DNA of 64,000 nucleotides from Alnus glutinosa (GCF_958979055.1 NC_084886.1:7571154-7635153); one strand, 5' to 3'. Shown: positions 23,327 to 34,989, counted from the stretch's first letter. The notes: generated by a model from the sequence alone, not told the origin. Numbers and translations: made by a program.

Positions 23327-24440
23327 TAAACTTAACTTTAAATAACTTGTTCAATAATAATTAAACTTATCAAATTCTAACGAAGTTGAAAATATAGGTT
23401 AAATTTGATATGACACACAATTAATACTCAAGTTAAGCAGATGATTTGTTACAAATTAATGACAAATATCATGGTCAAGCTTATGTTTGAGTTATCTCCT
23501 AATATTTTAATCAATGCCCAGTCGCTTAATCATTGAGACACATTTGTCCTTAATTATATTTTGCCTACTTAATTTGGATATCGATCTTTTCCAAATAGTT
23601 TCGCCTATCCAAAGAAGCTCTATTTAATTTGGATATCTTTTGCTAAGTAATTAATACTAAGACGCCAAATTATTGTGCCAAAATAATATGGAGAAGTAAC
23701 ACTTCCCGCCTATTTTATCACACTAACTTCATACTGTTGAATAATATAATGCTACTCTTCATACTTAGTAATTACACTAAATTCACACCAACTAACATGA
23801 CATGATGTGTTTTAAGTTGTTAACATTTTTTTTTTTTTTAAAAAAAAAAATAGACAAGGATTTTCTCAATTTCATTTCATTGTCAAGATTTAAAGCTGGT
23901 ACATTTAATGGTTTATGTACATGATGTTATATTATTTAAATTTTTTAAAAGAGATGTGAACATTAATATTATGTCAACCGTTAAAAATATCAATTTTAAA
24001 TCATGATCGTAGAATAAATATTTTATTCATTTTATCTTGTATATTTCACTTAAATCACTTTAGGCGGATTGATATAAAGTAAATGTAATAAATAAGCATA
24101 ATTGGAGACAATTTTATATGGACGGTGTGAATCATGAAGTATTATATGATATATCTGTATGAGGAGGGGCTCGTGGGTAATAGAAAACATGCAACTAACC
24201 TAACAAACAATAAAATAAATCACAAACTTCTCTTCATTTTACAATTATGTTGTGATTTATGACTGTTCAACGTTTCGCATATATATTTTATAATTTATTA
24301 ACTGTCTCTATTTGAAAGATTCGTATTTGATAGGGAAGATAGGCATGTAGTCAAAAGCACCACCAAAAATCTAAAACAACGTGGATAAGGGTGCATTTTA
24401 ATATTGACCCAAAAAAAAAAAAAGAAAAAAAAAGGGCAAA

Positions 24441-24774
24441 CAGGGACAGAGCCAGCCGTCGTTGGTATGGGAAGGGACCAATTTTTTTTTATTTTTTTTT
24501 ATTTTTTTTTTAATCATTGTATTAAAATAGGGAGATCAAATTATAAATGAAAAATATTTTATATTTAAATATTAAGTTAATATATAAAACATTAAATTTT
24601 TATAAAAATGGAAAAACCCAAAATATCCCTCAAAGCATAAAGAATAACGTGTCAGTGTTGGACTCAAAGATTGCTCACACACATGTACTCTATCAGCTTA
24701 ATTTCCCTTCTTTTTTCTCTTCTTCAAATTGAAGTTTCCATATCTTTAAGAAAAAGTGGAGAGGATCCTTATGA

Positions 24775-24817
<43 letters not shown>

Positions 24818-25052
24818 TTTTTCTGCATATGGCGTTTCATGGAGGCCCTCGTTTTGATCACTCCAACCACCCCTACTTTTTTCTTGACGTTTCTCCTCGC
24901 TATATTTCTTTACTTTATTTTTAGTTTTTTGCAACAGGGATGTAAAGGATTCACCAAAAGCTTCTAGCCGCCCCCCTAAGAAAAAAATTCAAAGGAGTTG
25001 GAAGGGGGGGGGCATGGCCCCTACGTACCGGCCACCCCCAGCTCCGTCACTA
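24441..25052. mobile_element. hAT-type MITE with 8-bp target duplication
   Basis: The ends are CAGGGACAGAGCCAG and, on the other strand at the right end, TAGTGACGGAGCTGG. The flanking duplication is AGGGCAAA (24,433-24,440 and 25,053-25,060). Units A, B and C show a single GGGCAAATTGATCTAG at this place. It is 612 bp long, with a (CT)n tract inside. Apparent frames in it are not genes. Confidence 0.85.
24777..24814. repeat. (CT)n microsatellite
   Basis: Nineteen CT repeats inside the hAT-type MITE. Confidence 0.95.
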
Positions 25053-25249
25053 AGGGCAAATTGATCTAGATTATATATATATATAGAAATGCTTGATAAT
25101 AGACTCAAATCTCATTTATATCTCATCATTATTTATATGAACTAATAATGTAAGAGATAGTAAAAAGAGTGTAGTGGCACTCCGATTTTTTTAACAACAT
25201 TATTAATTAATGCAAACAAAAGTAAGAAGAAAGTATATAACCAAACATT

Positions 25250-25253
<4 letters not shown>

Positions 25254-25309
<56 letters not shown>
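25254..25309. repeat. (TA)n microsatellite
   Basis: About 28 TA repeats. Units B and C have shorter TA runs at the corresponding place. Confidence 0.95.
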
Positions 25310-25311
<2 letters not shown>

Positions 25312-25573
25312 TTTTAGAATTGGCATTTTATGTGCTATTATGATATTTGTAGTTAATTTATCTCAATTTATTCAATTTATTGTACATTGTGCAATATTTG
25401 CTTCAATTCTACTTGATTCTACATATTCTTATCAGTTTTGTGTTGATCTTTGTTATCAAATATTATAGCGCCAATACTTCAGTACGTAATAATTCAAAAT
25501 CCGCCGATTATCCAGCATTACCTTTTTACTACCGGATATCTCTGCATCACCTCTACGACTACTTATAATTAAT

Positions 25574-26566
25574 ATTTCATTTGTTTCGATATAAAATGAT
25601 TTTCGCCGTAAAATAATTTTAAGAAAATTATTTTTTAAAAAGATATTTTTCGCCAAAAACATTTTTCGGTGTTTAGTGCGTACGAAAAATCACAAATATT
25701 TTTTATATTTTTATTCAATTATATTAGCCTATAAAAATCAATTTTTATTCAAAATATATAAATATTGATGTAAAATAATATAAAAATCATCGAAAACGAG
25801 ATTCCGTCACTGATCGACAAGATTCCGACTACTTTTACAGGATTTTGGCTATAGGATAAATACCGGAATCCGGACAGTCTCGTCAAAATCTAGGTTGGCC
25901 GGATTCCGACGAAAGTGGCCGAATTCCCGGAAAAAAAAAATATCGGATTCGGGCCAAAACTGCAAAAATCCGGCCCAAAACGGCCGGACTCTGGCATATT
26001 GGCTGGAAACTGCCAGAACTATTGGAATCCAGCCAATAGGCTGAAATTCAACCGTTTTGGCCAGATCCTGGTCAGTTGGTAGGGATCTGACTGTTCTAGC
26101 TGGGATATTCTGGCCAAATTCGGCCAACCGGCCGAAAATCTGGACGTTCTGGCCGAGATTATATGGCCAGATCCAGTCAGCCGATTAGAATCTGGTCTTT
26201 TTGGATAGATTCCGTCCAAGTGGCCAGAATACGATCAATTTGGTCGCCGGAATCTAAGTTGACCGGATTCGGCCGAAGATGGCTGGATTCCATTGCCAGA
26301 TTTCGGCGACATTGACCTGAGGTTGTCGGATTTCAGTACCGACAAGATCTCGATGATAGTCTACTGCTTTAACATGAAGGTTGACTGTGTCGTTTAAAAG
26401 AAGTTGAATGTGTCTGGCATCTTCGGAAAAGTATTTACGCTTTTAAAGTGTAAATTATTGACCATAAATAATTTTCTCGTTGATTATTATTTTCGCCCTT
26501 ACCAAACACCAAAAAATGCCAAAATCATTTTTCAGAAATCATTTTACACCAAAACAAACGGAGCAT
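25574..26566. mobile_element. Long-TIR element with GGCCGGATTCCG internal repeats
   Basis: The left end reads CATTTGTTTCGATATAAAAT and the right end, reversed, CGTTTGTTTTGGTGTAAAAT. Similarity continues inward (AATGATTTT, then GGTGTTTAG/GGTGTTTGG). The centre (25,800-26,340) is full of imperfect GGCCGGATTCC and GGCCGAAT repeats. It interrupts unit D between the equivalents of 12,375 and 12,385. No clean target duplication was found. It looks like a non-autonomous DNA element, possibly Mutator-like. Confidence 0.6.
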
Positions 26567-27207
26567 AAACAAATCAATTTTTCCGACCAATTCCAATTAA
26601 TATGGAGGATCCTCCTCATTTTAAATGAAATGTATGATATTTATTTTATAATCATAATTGAAAATTGTTACATTTAATTAATGTGAAATCATATGCATAA
26701 TTAGATACACTCATTTTTAGTTATGACCATAAAATAAACACTATTATTTTATTGAAAAAGTAGATGATAATTGTCCACCCACTAGCTAGACAACAACTTT
26801 TTTCCGACATCCTAATTTTTTTTTTGGCCCACTAATTGGGAATTGATTCCTTAATATATTATTGCTATGACTCATAATCCACTAAAACCTGAACTTTTAA
26901 GAATTTTGCTTTTGTTTTTCTTTCTAAGCAAACTTTTAAGAAAAATTAACAGTGCTGCTTATTATATATATATATAATTCAATCATTGGTGTGCTAAACC
27001 ACATAAATATCAAAACACAATCTTAATTAATATTATCACATATATGAAAGAGTGGAAAAATAAAAAAAAATACAACAAACTGTTTACTCGGAGGCTAATC
27101 ATCAGAAGATGTCAACGTACACATTGACGTACAATAACAAAGAATAAAGATTCACATAATTGTAGGTACGATAATGTCGACGATCCAATTATTTGAAGAC
27201 CTAAAGT

Positions 27208-27327
27208 TAGGGTTGGCAATTTTTGACACGACCCGCGAACCCGACACGAACACGACACGAGAAAATAGGGTTTGAGTTTGTATAATCGGGTTCGGATCGG
27301 AATCGGGTCAACCCGATTCTGACCCTC

Positions 27328-27360
<33 letters not shown>

Positions 27361-28298
27361 GAAAAGAAGTAAAGAAGAGTCGAAGACTTGAAGTGTCAAC
27401 AACCCGAACCCGAACTGAAGTCTGAAGCCCCGAGTGCGAACGCAGCGAACCGCCGAACCCTAGCCCACTGCCCACTGCCGCCCGCCCGGCGACACCACCA
27501 CCGACAGATAAGAGCGAGTCGACGCCCGCCATCTACTGACGGCACCACCAACGGTCCAACACCACCGGCAGATATCATACGGCTTTACCCTTCTCCTCAC
27601 CTCCTCAGATTCTAACGAACGTGTAGAATCGAAAACCCAGCATGTATTTTTCTTGGCAAAAGTTGTTTTCTTTCAAGTTTATTTGCTGTCTTCTTTTTCA
27701 TTTAACTGTTGAATATTCGGGTGGTGTTGTGATTTTCGGGAGGATTTTTCTGTGGGAACAACCGAATGGGTATTGTAAATTTTTGGGTTTGATTGTGTGA
27801 TTTTGTGGTGTTTCGGTTGGTACTGAGTTTCTTGTAATTGTGGGTCTTGGCCGAATGATGGGTTGATTTCTTGTGTCTTCCATTGTAGTCGTGTGAGTGT
27901 TGATTTCAGTAGATTTTAAGTAGGTTGATTTCATGGAGAAATTTATGGGTTATTTTGATGGCCGAATGGTGGGTGTTGTTGATGTATTATTACTAATGGC
28001 CGGTTGGTGTTTTGGATTTTTTCTGTAGATAGACCGAATGGGTTTTCGTTTTCTGTTTGAAGTTGAGGTTCTGGGTGTTGATGGTTTAGTTTTTTAACGT
28101 GTCGGGTAAACGGGTGACACGATTATTAGTCAGGTTTGTCGGGTCGTATTCGGGTCACCCGATTATTAATCGGGTCGTGTTCGGGTCGCGTGTCACGACC
28201 CGATTAATAATCGGGTCGGGTTCGGGTTGACACGATTATATAATCGGGTCAGTCGGGTTGACCCAAACCCGACCCGAATGCACGAATTGCCCACCCTG
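27208..28298. mobile_element. 1.1-kb hAT non-autonomous element, 8-bp target duplication
   Basis: The ends are TAGGGTTGGCAATT and, reversed from the right, CAGGGTGGGCAATT. The perfect 8-bp duplication CCTAAAGT flanks it (27,200-27,207 and 28,299-28,306). Subterminal ACCCGA/TCGGGT repeats are dense on both sides. The middle (27,390-28,080) has GC-rich proline/arginine-type frames without recognisable domains and could be captured sequence. Units A, B and C have the empty site. Confidence 0.88.
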
Positions 28299-28574
28299 CC
28301 TAAAGTCTTAACATGCATATGTATACATCAAAGAGTGACAAATCAGAGAATACATGCAAAGAACATTTTATTGAAGAATATATATTGATTAGATGTCAAC
28401 ATACACGTTGAAAACCAAATCAGAGATACAAAGAACATTTTATTCGGAGGCTAAAGCATGATCATAGATCATGCATGCCAATGCACACATTGACAATAAC
28501 AAAGTGGTTCATACAATAATAATGCATGGATTGCAAATGAAAATGATGATGCAACCGGAATTTATATTATATGC

Positions 28575-29582
28575 CTAAAATCTTAACCCAGTACCATGAA
28601 ACTTCTCTTCAGTAATGCGATCTAATTTTTCCATCATCTCCGTTGTTAAGTGATTCATCCAGTCTCCAACCTCACCTCGACGAAAAAATGCATTGTTTTC
28701 CTCGCCGGCGGACAATTTCCCACTTTTATTCACCTCCAAGTTGCTCAGATTGTCAAAACTACACAACCTTAAGATATTATCCACAACACCTTGGGCATTT
28801 TCTTCTGGGGACAAAGGGCACCCCAAGAACTCAGCTAGTCTCCTCAAATTGGTAGCGGGCTGCTCTTTCATTTCCTCATACGTCAAGAAAAGTATCTTTT
28901 GAGGGTTTTCTAAGCTTTTCTTCCAGTATCCCAGAACATTATCCCAATAAGGCCCGTACAAACTCACTCCCTTACAAAACATATCAAAAGCCTCTTCGAG
29001 TGAATTGGTGCCCTGACTCGTGGGTCTCAACTTGTTCGTGAAGTGCCAAAGTGACACAAAAGTGTCCTTAGGGTTCCTACACAAATACACAACCTTGCAA
29101 GCCGAGGAGTCCGCCTTCACAGACGCTGGTAGCAACACAAAAGGTAAATGAGTTGAAAAAAGCCTCGGCGAGGCAAAGGAGGTGAGGTCTGGAACCTGGG
29201 TTTCGGTGTATAGATTGATATCCAAGAAGGGCACGAGAACATGAGGGTTGTTGGTGAGCAGAGGGTGTTGTTGTCGAGGGTCCGGATAGCGCATCCGGTT
29301 AACCAAGGCGAACAAGATGGCCTTCAGCCAAGTGGTTCCGGCTTTGGGGGTGGAGACGAGGAGGATATCGGCATCATGAGCTTGGAAGTGTTTTTGGAAT
29401 GCGACAACTCCTTTCATGTACCTAGTGCTGATCCAACACCCTTGGTACTGATGGAGGTAACTTGCTAGCCAGCCTTTTTCTCTGGGCAGGGAGGATATGT
29501 CGACGTCACTGCAATATTCTTGGGTCAGTTCATCTTCTTGCAAGTACTTTGGAAGAGTAGAAGGTGGTTGAACTGAAGCCAT
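28575..29582 (-). CDS. SOT-4: cytosolic sulfotransferase (SOT12-like)
   Basis: A complete 335-aa intronless SOT. Residues 78-90 hold TPKAGTTWLKAIL (PAPS 5' loop). His145 in STHLPF is the expected general base. Arg169 and Ser177 lie in CRNPKDTFVS (3'-phosphate contacts). Residues 301-308, RRGEVGDW, form the C-terminal PAPS/dimer segment, and residue 309, often Lys, is Met. Length and motif spacing match the family. It shares KGVSLYGPYWDN-type text with SOT-1 but its short 5' leader with SOT-3. A TA-rich box lies about 50-65 bp upstream of the ATG. It is probably functional. The acceptor is unknown. Confidence 0.9.
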   Translation of the reverse strand: MASVQPPSTLPKYLQEDELTQEYCSDVDISSLPREKGWLASYLHQYQGCWISTRYMKGVVAFQKHFQAHDADILLVSTPKAGTTWLKAILFALVNRMRYPDPRQQHPLLTNNPHVLVPFLDINLYTETQVPDLTSFASPRLFSTHLPFVLLPASVKADSSACKVVYLCRNPKDTFVSLWHFTNKLRPTSQGTNSLEEAFDMFCKGVSLYGPYWDNVLGYWKKSLENPQKILFLTYEEMKEQPATNLRRLAEFLGCPLSPEENAQGVVDNILRLCSFDNLSNLEVNKSGKLSAGEENNAFFRRGEVGDWMNHLTTEMMEKLDRITEEKFHGTGLRF

Positions 29583-29631
29583 GGTAGTATTGGAGTAATC
29601 TCACCTTGTTTTGTGATGGATAATTATAATG

Positions 29632-29646
29632 TTATATATATATATT
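29632..29646 (-). promoter_or_regulatory. Probable TATA box of SOT-4
   Basis: A TATATATATATAAC tract on the minus strand 50-65 bp upstream of the start codon. In SOT-3 the homologous tract is displaced by the MITE-like insert. Confidence 0.45.
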
Positions 29647-29711
29647 ATGATCCTCGAATCTCGATCACCCCCAAGTAGCCCCAACCCCAAAATAATTAGG
29701 TGGGCGCGCGG

Positions 29712-29749
<38 letters not shown>

Positions 29750-30070
29750 AACTTGCATTTGGTACTACGTGCGTACAAAATGAGAATCATTGATTACTTT
29801 CACTTATTTATTTTTACGTGTACTTGTGTAATGATTAAGTATTTATATTAAATTAATGCTTGTTGTACATAAATTATATACATTTTGTGTTTTGTGTTTT
29901 TTTTTTCAAAAAGAAAATATATTCAAAAGTTATATACAAAATATATACACTTTGTACTTTGTGTACAACAAATATTACAGTTGATATTATTCGTATATCT
30001 ATGCAATATCTCTCTCATTACTCTGACCATGTCTGTCACTGCATTTGACCCAAGGACTAGTCTCACATGA

Positions 30071-30581
30071 CCCCTGCAATTACCTGTCATGCTTTACATT
30101 TGGGTTTGTTTGCTTTAAAAGAAATCTGAAGATCTTGGCATTGAAAAAAGGCAAGAAATGTGAAATTTTGCAGAAAATCTTGTGAAAATTTTGTTGGGCA
30201 TCTGTCATTTAAATATTTTGAAGGATTATTCATGGCTTTTATCTTGTGTTTCCTTAGAGATGTAAGGGGAAAAATGATTTGATTGGAGACTCTTTAGCAT
30301 TGGTGATTGTTTTTTTGGTCATAGTGAAAATGTTATGACTGTAAACGACCTATAGACCAAGGAAGGTGGATATGCTATAGATTATCGTTCAATGATATCA
30401 TACGAGTTTTTGTTTTTTTAATTTTTGGTTATTTGTAATATTCTTCTAAGTAGTACAACAAAGGGTTGCTTTTTTCTTTCTTTATTTTATTTTATTTTAA
30501 AAAAAAAATTACGTTACTTCTATATTGATAGTTTTTTTTTTTTAAAAAAAAAAAAAAAAATTTAGTTTTCTCTCTTTGCAG
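30071..30581. other. No gene recognised
   Basis: AT-rich sequence ending in poly(A)/poly(T) and a pyrimidine tract (TTTTCTCTCTTTGCAG) that acts as the acceptor-like border of the next relic. Confidence 0.5.
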
Positions 30582-30716
30582 ACTGCTACCACTGCAGCGG
30601 AGGCTGATTTGCCCTCTACATATCCCATCCGATTGGGTTTGGCTTTGAATTTGTTAGTCTTCTATTATGAGATTCTGAATTCGCCTAAAAGGTTTAAAAT
30701 TCTACTTTCAGCTTGA
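30582..30716 (+). pseudogene. 14-3-3 protein exon relic
   Basis: A consensus splice acceptor (TTTGCAG) is followed by codons for [19 protein letters not shown] and [10 protein letters not shown], the conserved middle of plant 14-3-3 proteins (phosphopeptide-binding adaptors). Similarity stops after NSPKR, and a stop follows a few codons later. The rest of the 14-3-3 fold is absent before and after. This is a single captured or decayed exon, not a gene. Confidence 0.75.
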
Positions 30717-31960
30717 ATTTGTTCTTGTTTTCAACCTGATGGGGGAATTGGCTTTGGTTTTGTTTTCCAGCCTAAACTGCATGTGGGTTTGATTTGGGTT
30801 CTTTCAATGTTTGAATGCTGGTTAATAAAAATTCCTTACTGAGATACGATTTTGTTTTAATCATATTAAATTTTCGTATATGCTATTATTTGAGTTAATT
30901 TTACTTTTGTGTTATTGCATAATATATAGACCGATTTCATTTTATCTTGTTCTGGGGGTGGTACTTAAGGGAATTGTATCATCTAGTCGATTGGCCAGAA
31001 GATGGTTTGAGTTTAAGTTTTAAAGATTGCATGCTTATTTGCCTCTTTTGTTAAATTAATTGACTCCTAAAGCGAAATTAATAGTGTAATGTTTTGTAGG
31101 AGAGTTCTACTTCGATTTGGGATGACATTGTTTTTATATCTCCCTATTTCGATGTTTCTACTGATCCCACCCCAGAGGCAACTATAAATGACGTGAATCA
31201 TCCATTTTTAAATAACAATGAATAATTGAAGCGCTATATCTTTAAATAAAGATTCACTTATCGAAATCCATAAGAAAACTACTACTAATATAATTGAATC
31301 AATCATCCATTTTCTAAGGAGCGGCTGTACGACTTCTTCTTGTAGAATAAGGAGACTTCTTTCAATTAAAAACCACTTCCGTGAATGGACTCTCATAGTC
31401 TGAGTAGAACTCCCTGTAACACAAGATTTCATAGAAGTGAAGGTCAACAGTGAACCTTCTGTCTAAAATTTCTCATTTCTCCTTGAACAATGAACGATAC
31501 ACGTCTTTAGCATCCCTTTTATTCTTTTTTTGGGATCCAGTAGTAGTGCAATATTGGACAAAACACTAGTACATCCAAGTATCCAAACAAAACGCAAGTC
31601 ATAAAAACTGCAACCATTGAAAGGGTTAAGAAAATACCTCCCACAAAGGCAAATATACATCAAGAAGTACATCAAATATACATGTGCACCAAAATTATAC
31701 AAATACACATACATTCAGCATCAAATCTTGCTTTGCCCGGGCTTAACGAATGATTATGCTTCAACTCAACTTTTTTCAAAAACCACATTCCATCATCACA
31801 TAAAATTGCACAAATATATTAAAAGAGAAATGGGCAAGTTTAAGTCAAGTCAAGATGAGAATCATAAACTAACTAGAAGAGTTTAGCAAAGATTGGGCAA
31901 GCAGATGATTGTTGCCTTAAGCTGACACTTCCCAAGAGCTTATAGATGAAAATGTTAAAA
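30717..31960. other. No gene recognised
   Basis: Mostly AT-rich. At about 31,100-31,230 a short open stretch reads like WDDIVFISPYFDV, which could be a retroelement fragment, but it is too short to assign. Confidence 0.45.
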
Positions 31961-32440
31961 CATATTTTTTTTGAAAGAATAAGTAGATCTATGTATTGAC
32001 AAAAGAATCTACTGTACAAACAAAGGGAAGCAACCCCAAGCAGAACACCTTATAATCAGAGATTGTCTCTAGGCAAACAGCCAAACAAAATTACATAATG
32101 TAAAGCAAGCATGACAAAAATAATCTAGCAGAAGATTTTTTTTTTTTTTTTGGATGAATTAAAGCTTCATTAACCAAACAAAGTCAATACAACTCCCCAG
32201 TAAACACTAGAATGTCAGTTCCAACAGGAAACCAAAACTACAACCTCAACAAAACAGAGGCAAAACTGTTAAGCTATACATTCAAAACAACACGGCAGAT
32301 GCCACCCAAGACAATGTAGCCGATGCCACACTGTCGCAACCTGTTCAAAATCTTCCAAGTAAGGCAAGCTCACCGAAGGCAATATCAAGCAAAAATCGTG
32401 GTCCAGATCATTCAGCCAAAATCTTCCAAGTAACTAAATA
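31960..32440 (-). mobile_element. One or two LINE 3' ends, reversed
   Basis: Two T-rich starts (about 31,962 and 32,137) are each followed by text resembling plant L1 3' ends. The second begins GATGAATTAAAGCTTCATTAA, the reverse of the terminal motif at 10,119-10,330. No coding domain remains. Confidence 0.45.
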
Positions 32441-33289
32441 AAAATTGCTGAAGCAGAGCACAGAGGACAGCAAGACCATTGAGTTTTGATCAAGGTTTTG
32501 GTTTCAGGCTCTCAAAGTATCAACGAATTGATGTTGAAACCTGAACAGCCTGAGCATTAGGCATTCTAAATTTTATTTGTTTGAGCTTCACTCCTTTTAA
32601 GAAAGATGAAGGAAAGGGGAAAAAAGTTAAAAGTCTTCTTGGGGGTGCAGTTGGTTTGGTTTTAAAGGAAATGAGAAAGGAGAGTAATGGTGGTCACTTC
32701 TAGTCACCCCTCAGGGGTATGTCATCAACTAATGTAGCAAAGAAGTATTTAAAGTTTTAATGTCATCAACTAAATAAACATCCATATTAATACACGAGGG
32801 GACATTGAAACTTAAATTTTGAATTTAGGAGAAATTTACTTTGGAAGGGAATTGCAAATAAGGTGATAGTTTGGAAGGGAAGTGTAATTTACAGTATAAT
32901 TAATCATAAATTAATAAAATGGTGTACAGTAATAGAGCTACTCATATAATTAAATTATCAACTAAAATAAACTCAAACCAAAATATATCAGAAGAAAATC
33001 AAGCTTTGTAATATACGGTATTTTACATGGAATAAGTAGTTTATCTTAAGCTTGAAAACAAAGGTCTATTTCCAATCTATGAACATGAATTTAATAATTT
33101 TACGAATAAAAGACAAGTCTGTTTACCTTTTAGTAGAATAAATTCCTCAGATCCAGAGAACAAGTTCATGTATGTGACCATAGCAGCCATCTCTCTAGGA
33201 TATGGAGATAATTTCATCCATGCTTATTTTATAGAAGCAAACTTTAACCCTACTCTCATATAAGGAGCTGCACACTCACTCAACTAGAA
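32441..33289. other. No gene recognised
   Basis: AT-rich spacer with no convincing exon or repeat structure. Confidence 0.5.
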
Positions 33290-33514
33290 AATGGTTTTGT
33301 TATGCTAAAATAGAGAGAGAGAGAACCTTTCTTTTTAGCATCGCCGGAGACAGATTTGCCGGAGATGGAACGCCGGTGAAGGGTGGCCGACCGGCGAGTG
33401 AGCGAGCAAGAGAGAGAGAGGGGGGGCAGCAGTTTCGACGGAGGAGAACTCCAGTGAAGCAGCGCCGGCGAGGGGGCGACTGGACAACAGAGGATGCAGC
33501 ACTGTACGGACGAT

Positions 33515-33555
<41 letters not shown>

Positions 33556-33690
33556 TTTTTTTATTTTGTCGGAGACAAATCCGGCCGCCAAATCTGCCGG
33601 AGAAACAAAACGACTGGCCAGAGAGAAAGAAGGACGACCGTTTCACACAGAGAGAGAGAGAGAGCCTACGGGTTGGAGGGGAAATGAAAT
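33290..33690. mobile_element. Relic related to the terminal repeat of the 44-51 kb Mutator-like element
   Basis: GAGAGAGAGAACC, CGCCGGAGACAGAT and CCGGCCGCCAAATCTGCCGG occur here in the same order as in the right terminal repeat at 50,070-50,140. Divergence is high and (GA)n tracts have expanded (33,517-33,550). The overlapping frames are low-complexity and not genes. Confidence 0.45.
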
Positions 33691-33983
33691 TGTATTCAGA
33701 TCCAAAATAAATGAAGAAAAAAAAAAAAAAAAAACCTTACATGTCAGCCTATTGTGCGGGTGTTGTGTTACATGAGTGCAGGAGTCATTTCTCAACAGAC
33801 AAACCAAAAAGCAAAAGAGTTGTGATTGGTGGGGCTCACGTAGTGAATCTCACTCATATAGTCATATGCATCACATTTCATGTGTTTGTGTTGCGTAAGT
33901 ATTGCACAATTATGTTGTGTAAAAAATATTTTTACAAAGCAAAAAATCGACTTATATGTATAAAAAAAAAAAAAAAATTAAAA

Positions 33984-34234
33984 AAGCTAAAATCTCTCTC
34001 TCTCTCTCTCTAAAAGCCAAAGCCTGTCGTGATTTTGTATATTTTATAACGTCTATTAGCTGTATAGCAGACTAGGAGTAGTATAACTAAAAATCGATAT
34101 ATATATATATATAAAAAGAAGCTAAAATCTCTCTCTCTCTCTCTCTCTCTCTAAACGCCAAAGCCTGTCGTAATTTTGTATATTTTTATAACGTCTGTTA
34201 GCTATATATATAGCAGACTAGGAGTACTGTAAGT
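33984..34234. repeat. Tandem duplication of about 115 bp
   Basis: The text AAGCTAAAATCTCTCTCTC, CCAAAGCCTGTCG, ATAACGTCT and AGCAGACTAGGAGTA occurs at 33,984-34,090 and again at 34,121-34,234 with few changes. Confidence 0.75.
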
Positions 34235-34521
34235 AATAAATATTGAAAGGTCCAAATTTGGGTTATTTATTTTTACGTCTACTTGTGCAATGATCAAAGT
34301 ATTTATATTACCAAAACAATAAACTAACTTTTACCAAAATTAATTACTTTTATGGTTTGTTGATTTTCTATTCATACTCTCAAAACATTATATGCTTAGA
34401 CACACGCAGGTAATGCAGAGCAACGCAATTTATGCTTAAACACGTGATACTGAAATTACAAGCAGGGGCTTGTAAAGTAATAAAGTATACACAACTTGCG
34501 CAGAGGCTTCAAATTTGACAA

Positions 34522-34553
<32 letters not shown>

Positions 34554-34574
34554 CCACCATTGTATTTGCTTAAA

Positions 34575-34621
34575 GATTTTCTAAGCTTTTCTTCCAATAT
34601 CCCAAAACATTATCCCAATAA
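34575..34621 (-). pseudogene. SOT relic, 47 bp
   Basis: On the minus strand it encodes YWDNVLGYWKKSLEN exactly as in SOT-1, SOT-2 and SOT-4, in the surface helix after the 3'-phosphate site. Sequence on both sides no longer aligns. It places an old SOT copy within 1 kb of the TRAX 3' end. Confidence 0.75.
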
Positions 34622-34989
34622 ATAAAAATTAGCCAGAATCTTGGACGATGCCCGAGCATTTATCTAATCTCAATTACTTCCTCTTGGATCAAAATATGTC
34701 TTTGGATCCCTAAATTTTTTGATTGAGCCAATATTTTTTTTCCCAGCTCTTCTTATGTTTCACATGCCACATTAGTGACAAAAGGTAAAGATGGCACATG
34801 GAGAAACAAGGCTTGAAACGTACATTTCCAATTGTTGTTGGTATAGCGATGACAACAATAACATAAAAAAAATGTTTTCAGAAATTCGAAGGATTAAATT
34901 GACATGGTTGTTAGTTTCAAAATGAAACAGAAATCTCACAAATAAGAGATCGAGCCACATGGGACTAGGAGTTGTTTTATCCAAAGTAT

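Larger units (their letters stand above)
23790..30070. repeat. SOT duplication unit D (contains SOT-4)
   Basis: Anchors to other units are at 23,810-23,880, 23,908-24,190, 24,391, 25,311-25,400, 26,601-27,110 and 28,310-29,600. It is lengthened by two hAT elements and one long-TIR element, each absent from the paralogous units. The block 26,605-27,000 is shared with unit A but deleted in B and C. Confidence 0.7.

Noticed and set aside
27308-27615. Pro/Arg-rich frames inside the hAT element
   Set aside because: They overlap on both strands, show no family and start in or near the poly(T) tract.
33280-33775. Frames of about 100 codons on both strands
   Set aside because: They are driven by (GA)n/(CT)n repeats (Arg-Glu and Leu-Ser runs).
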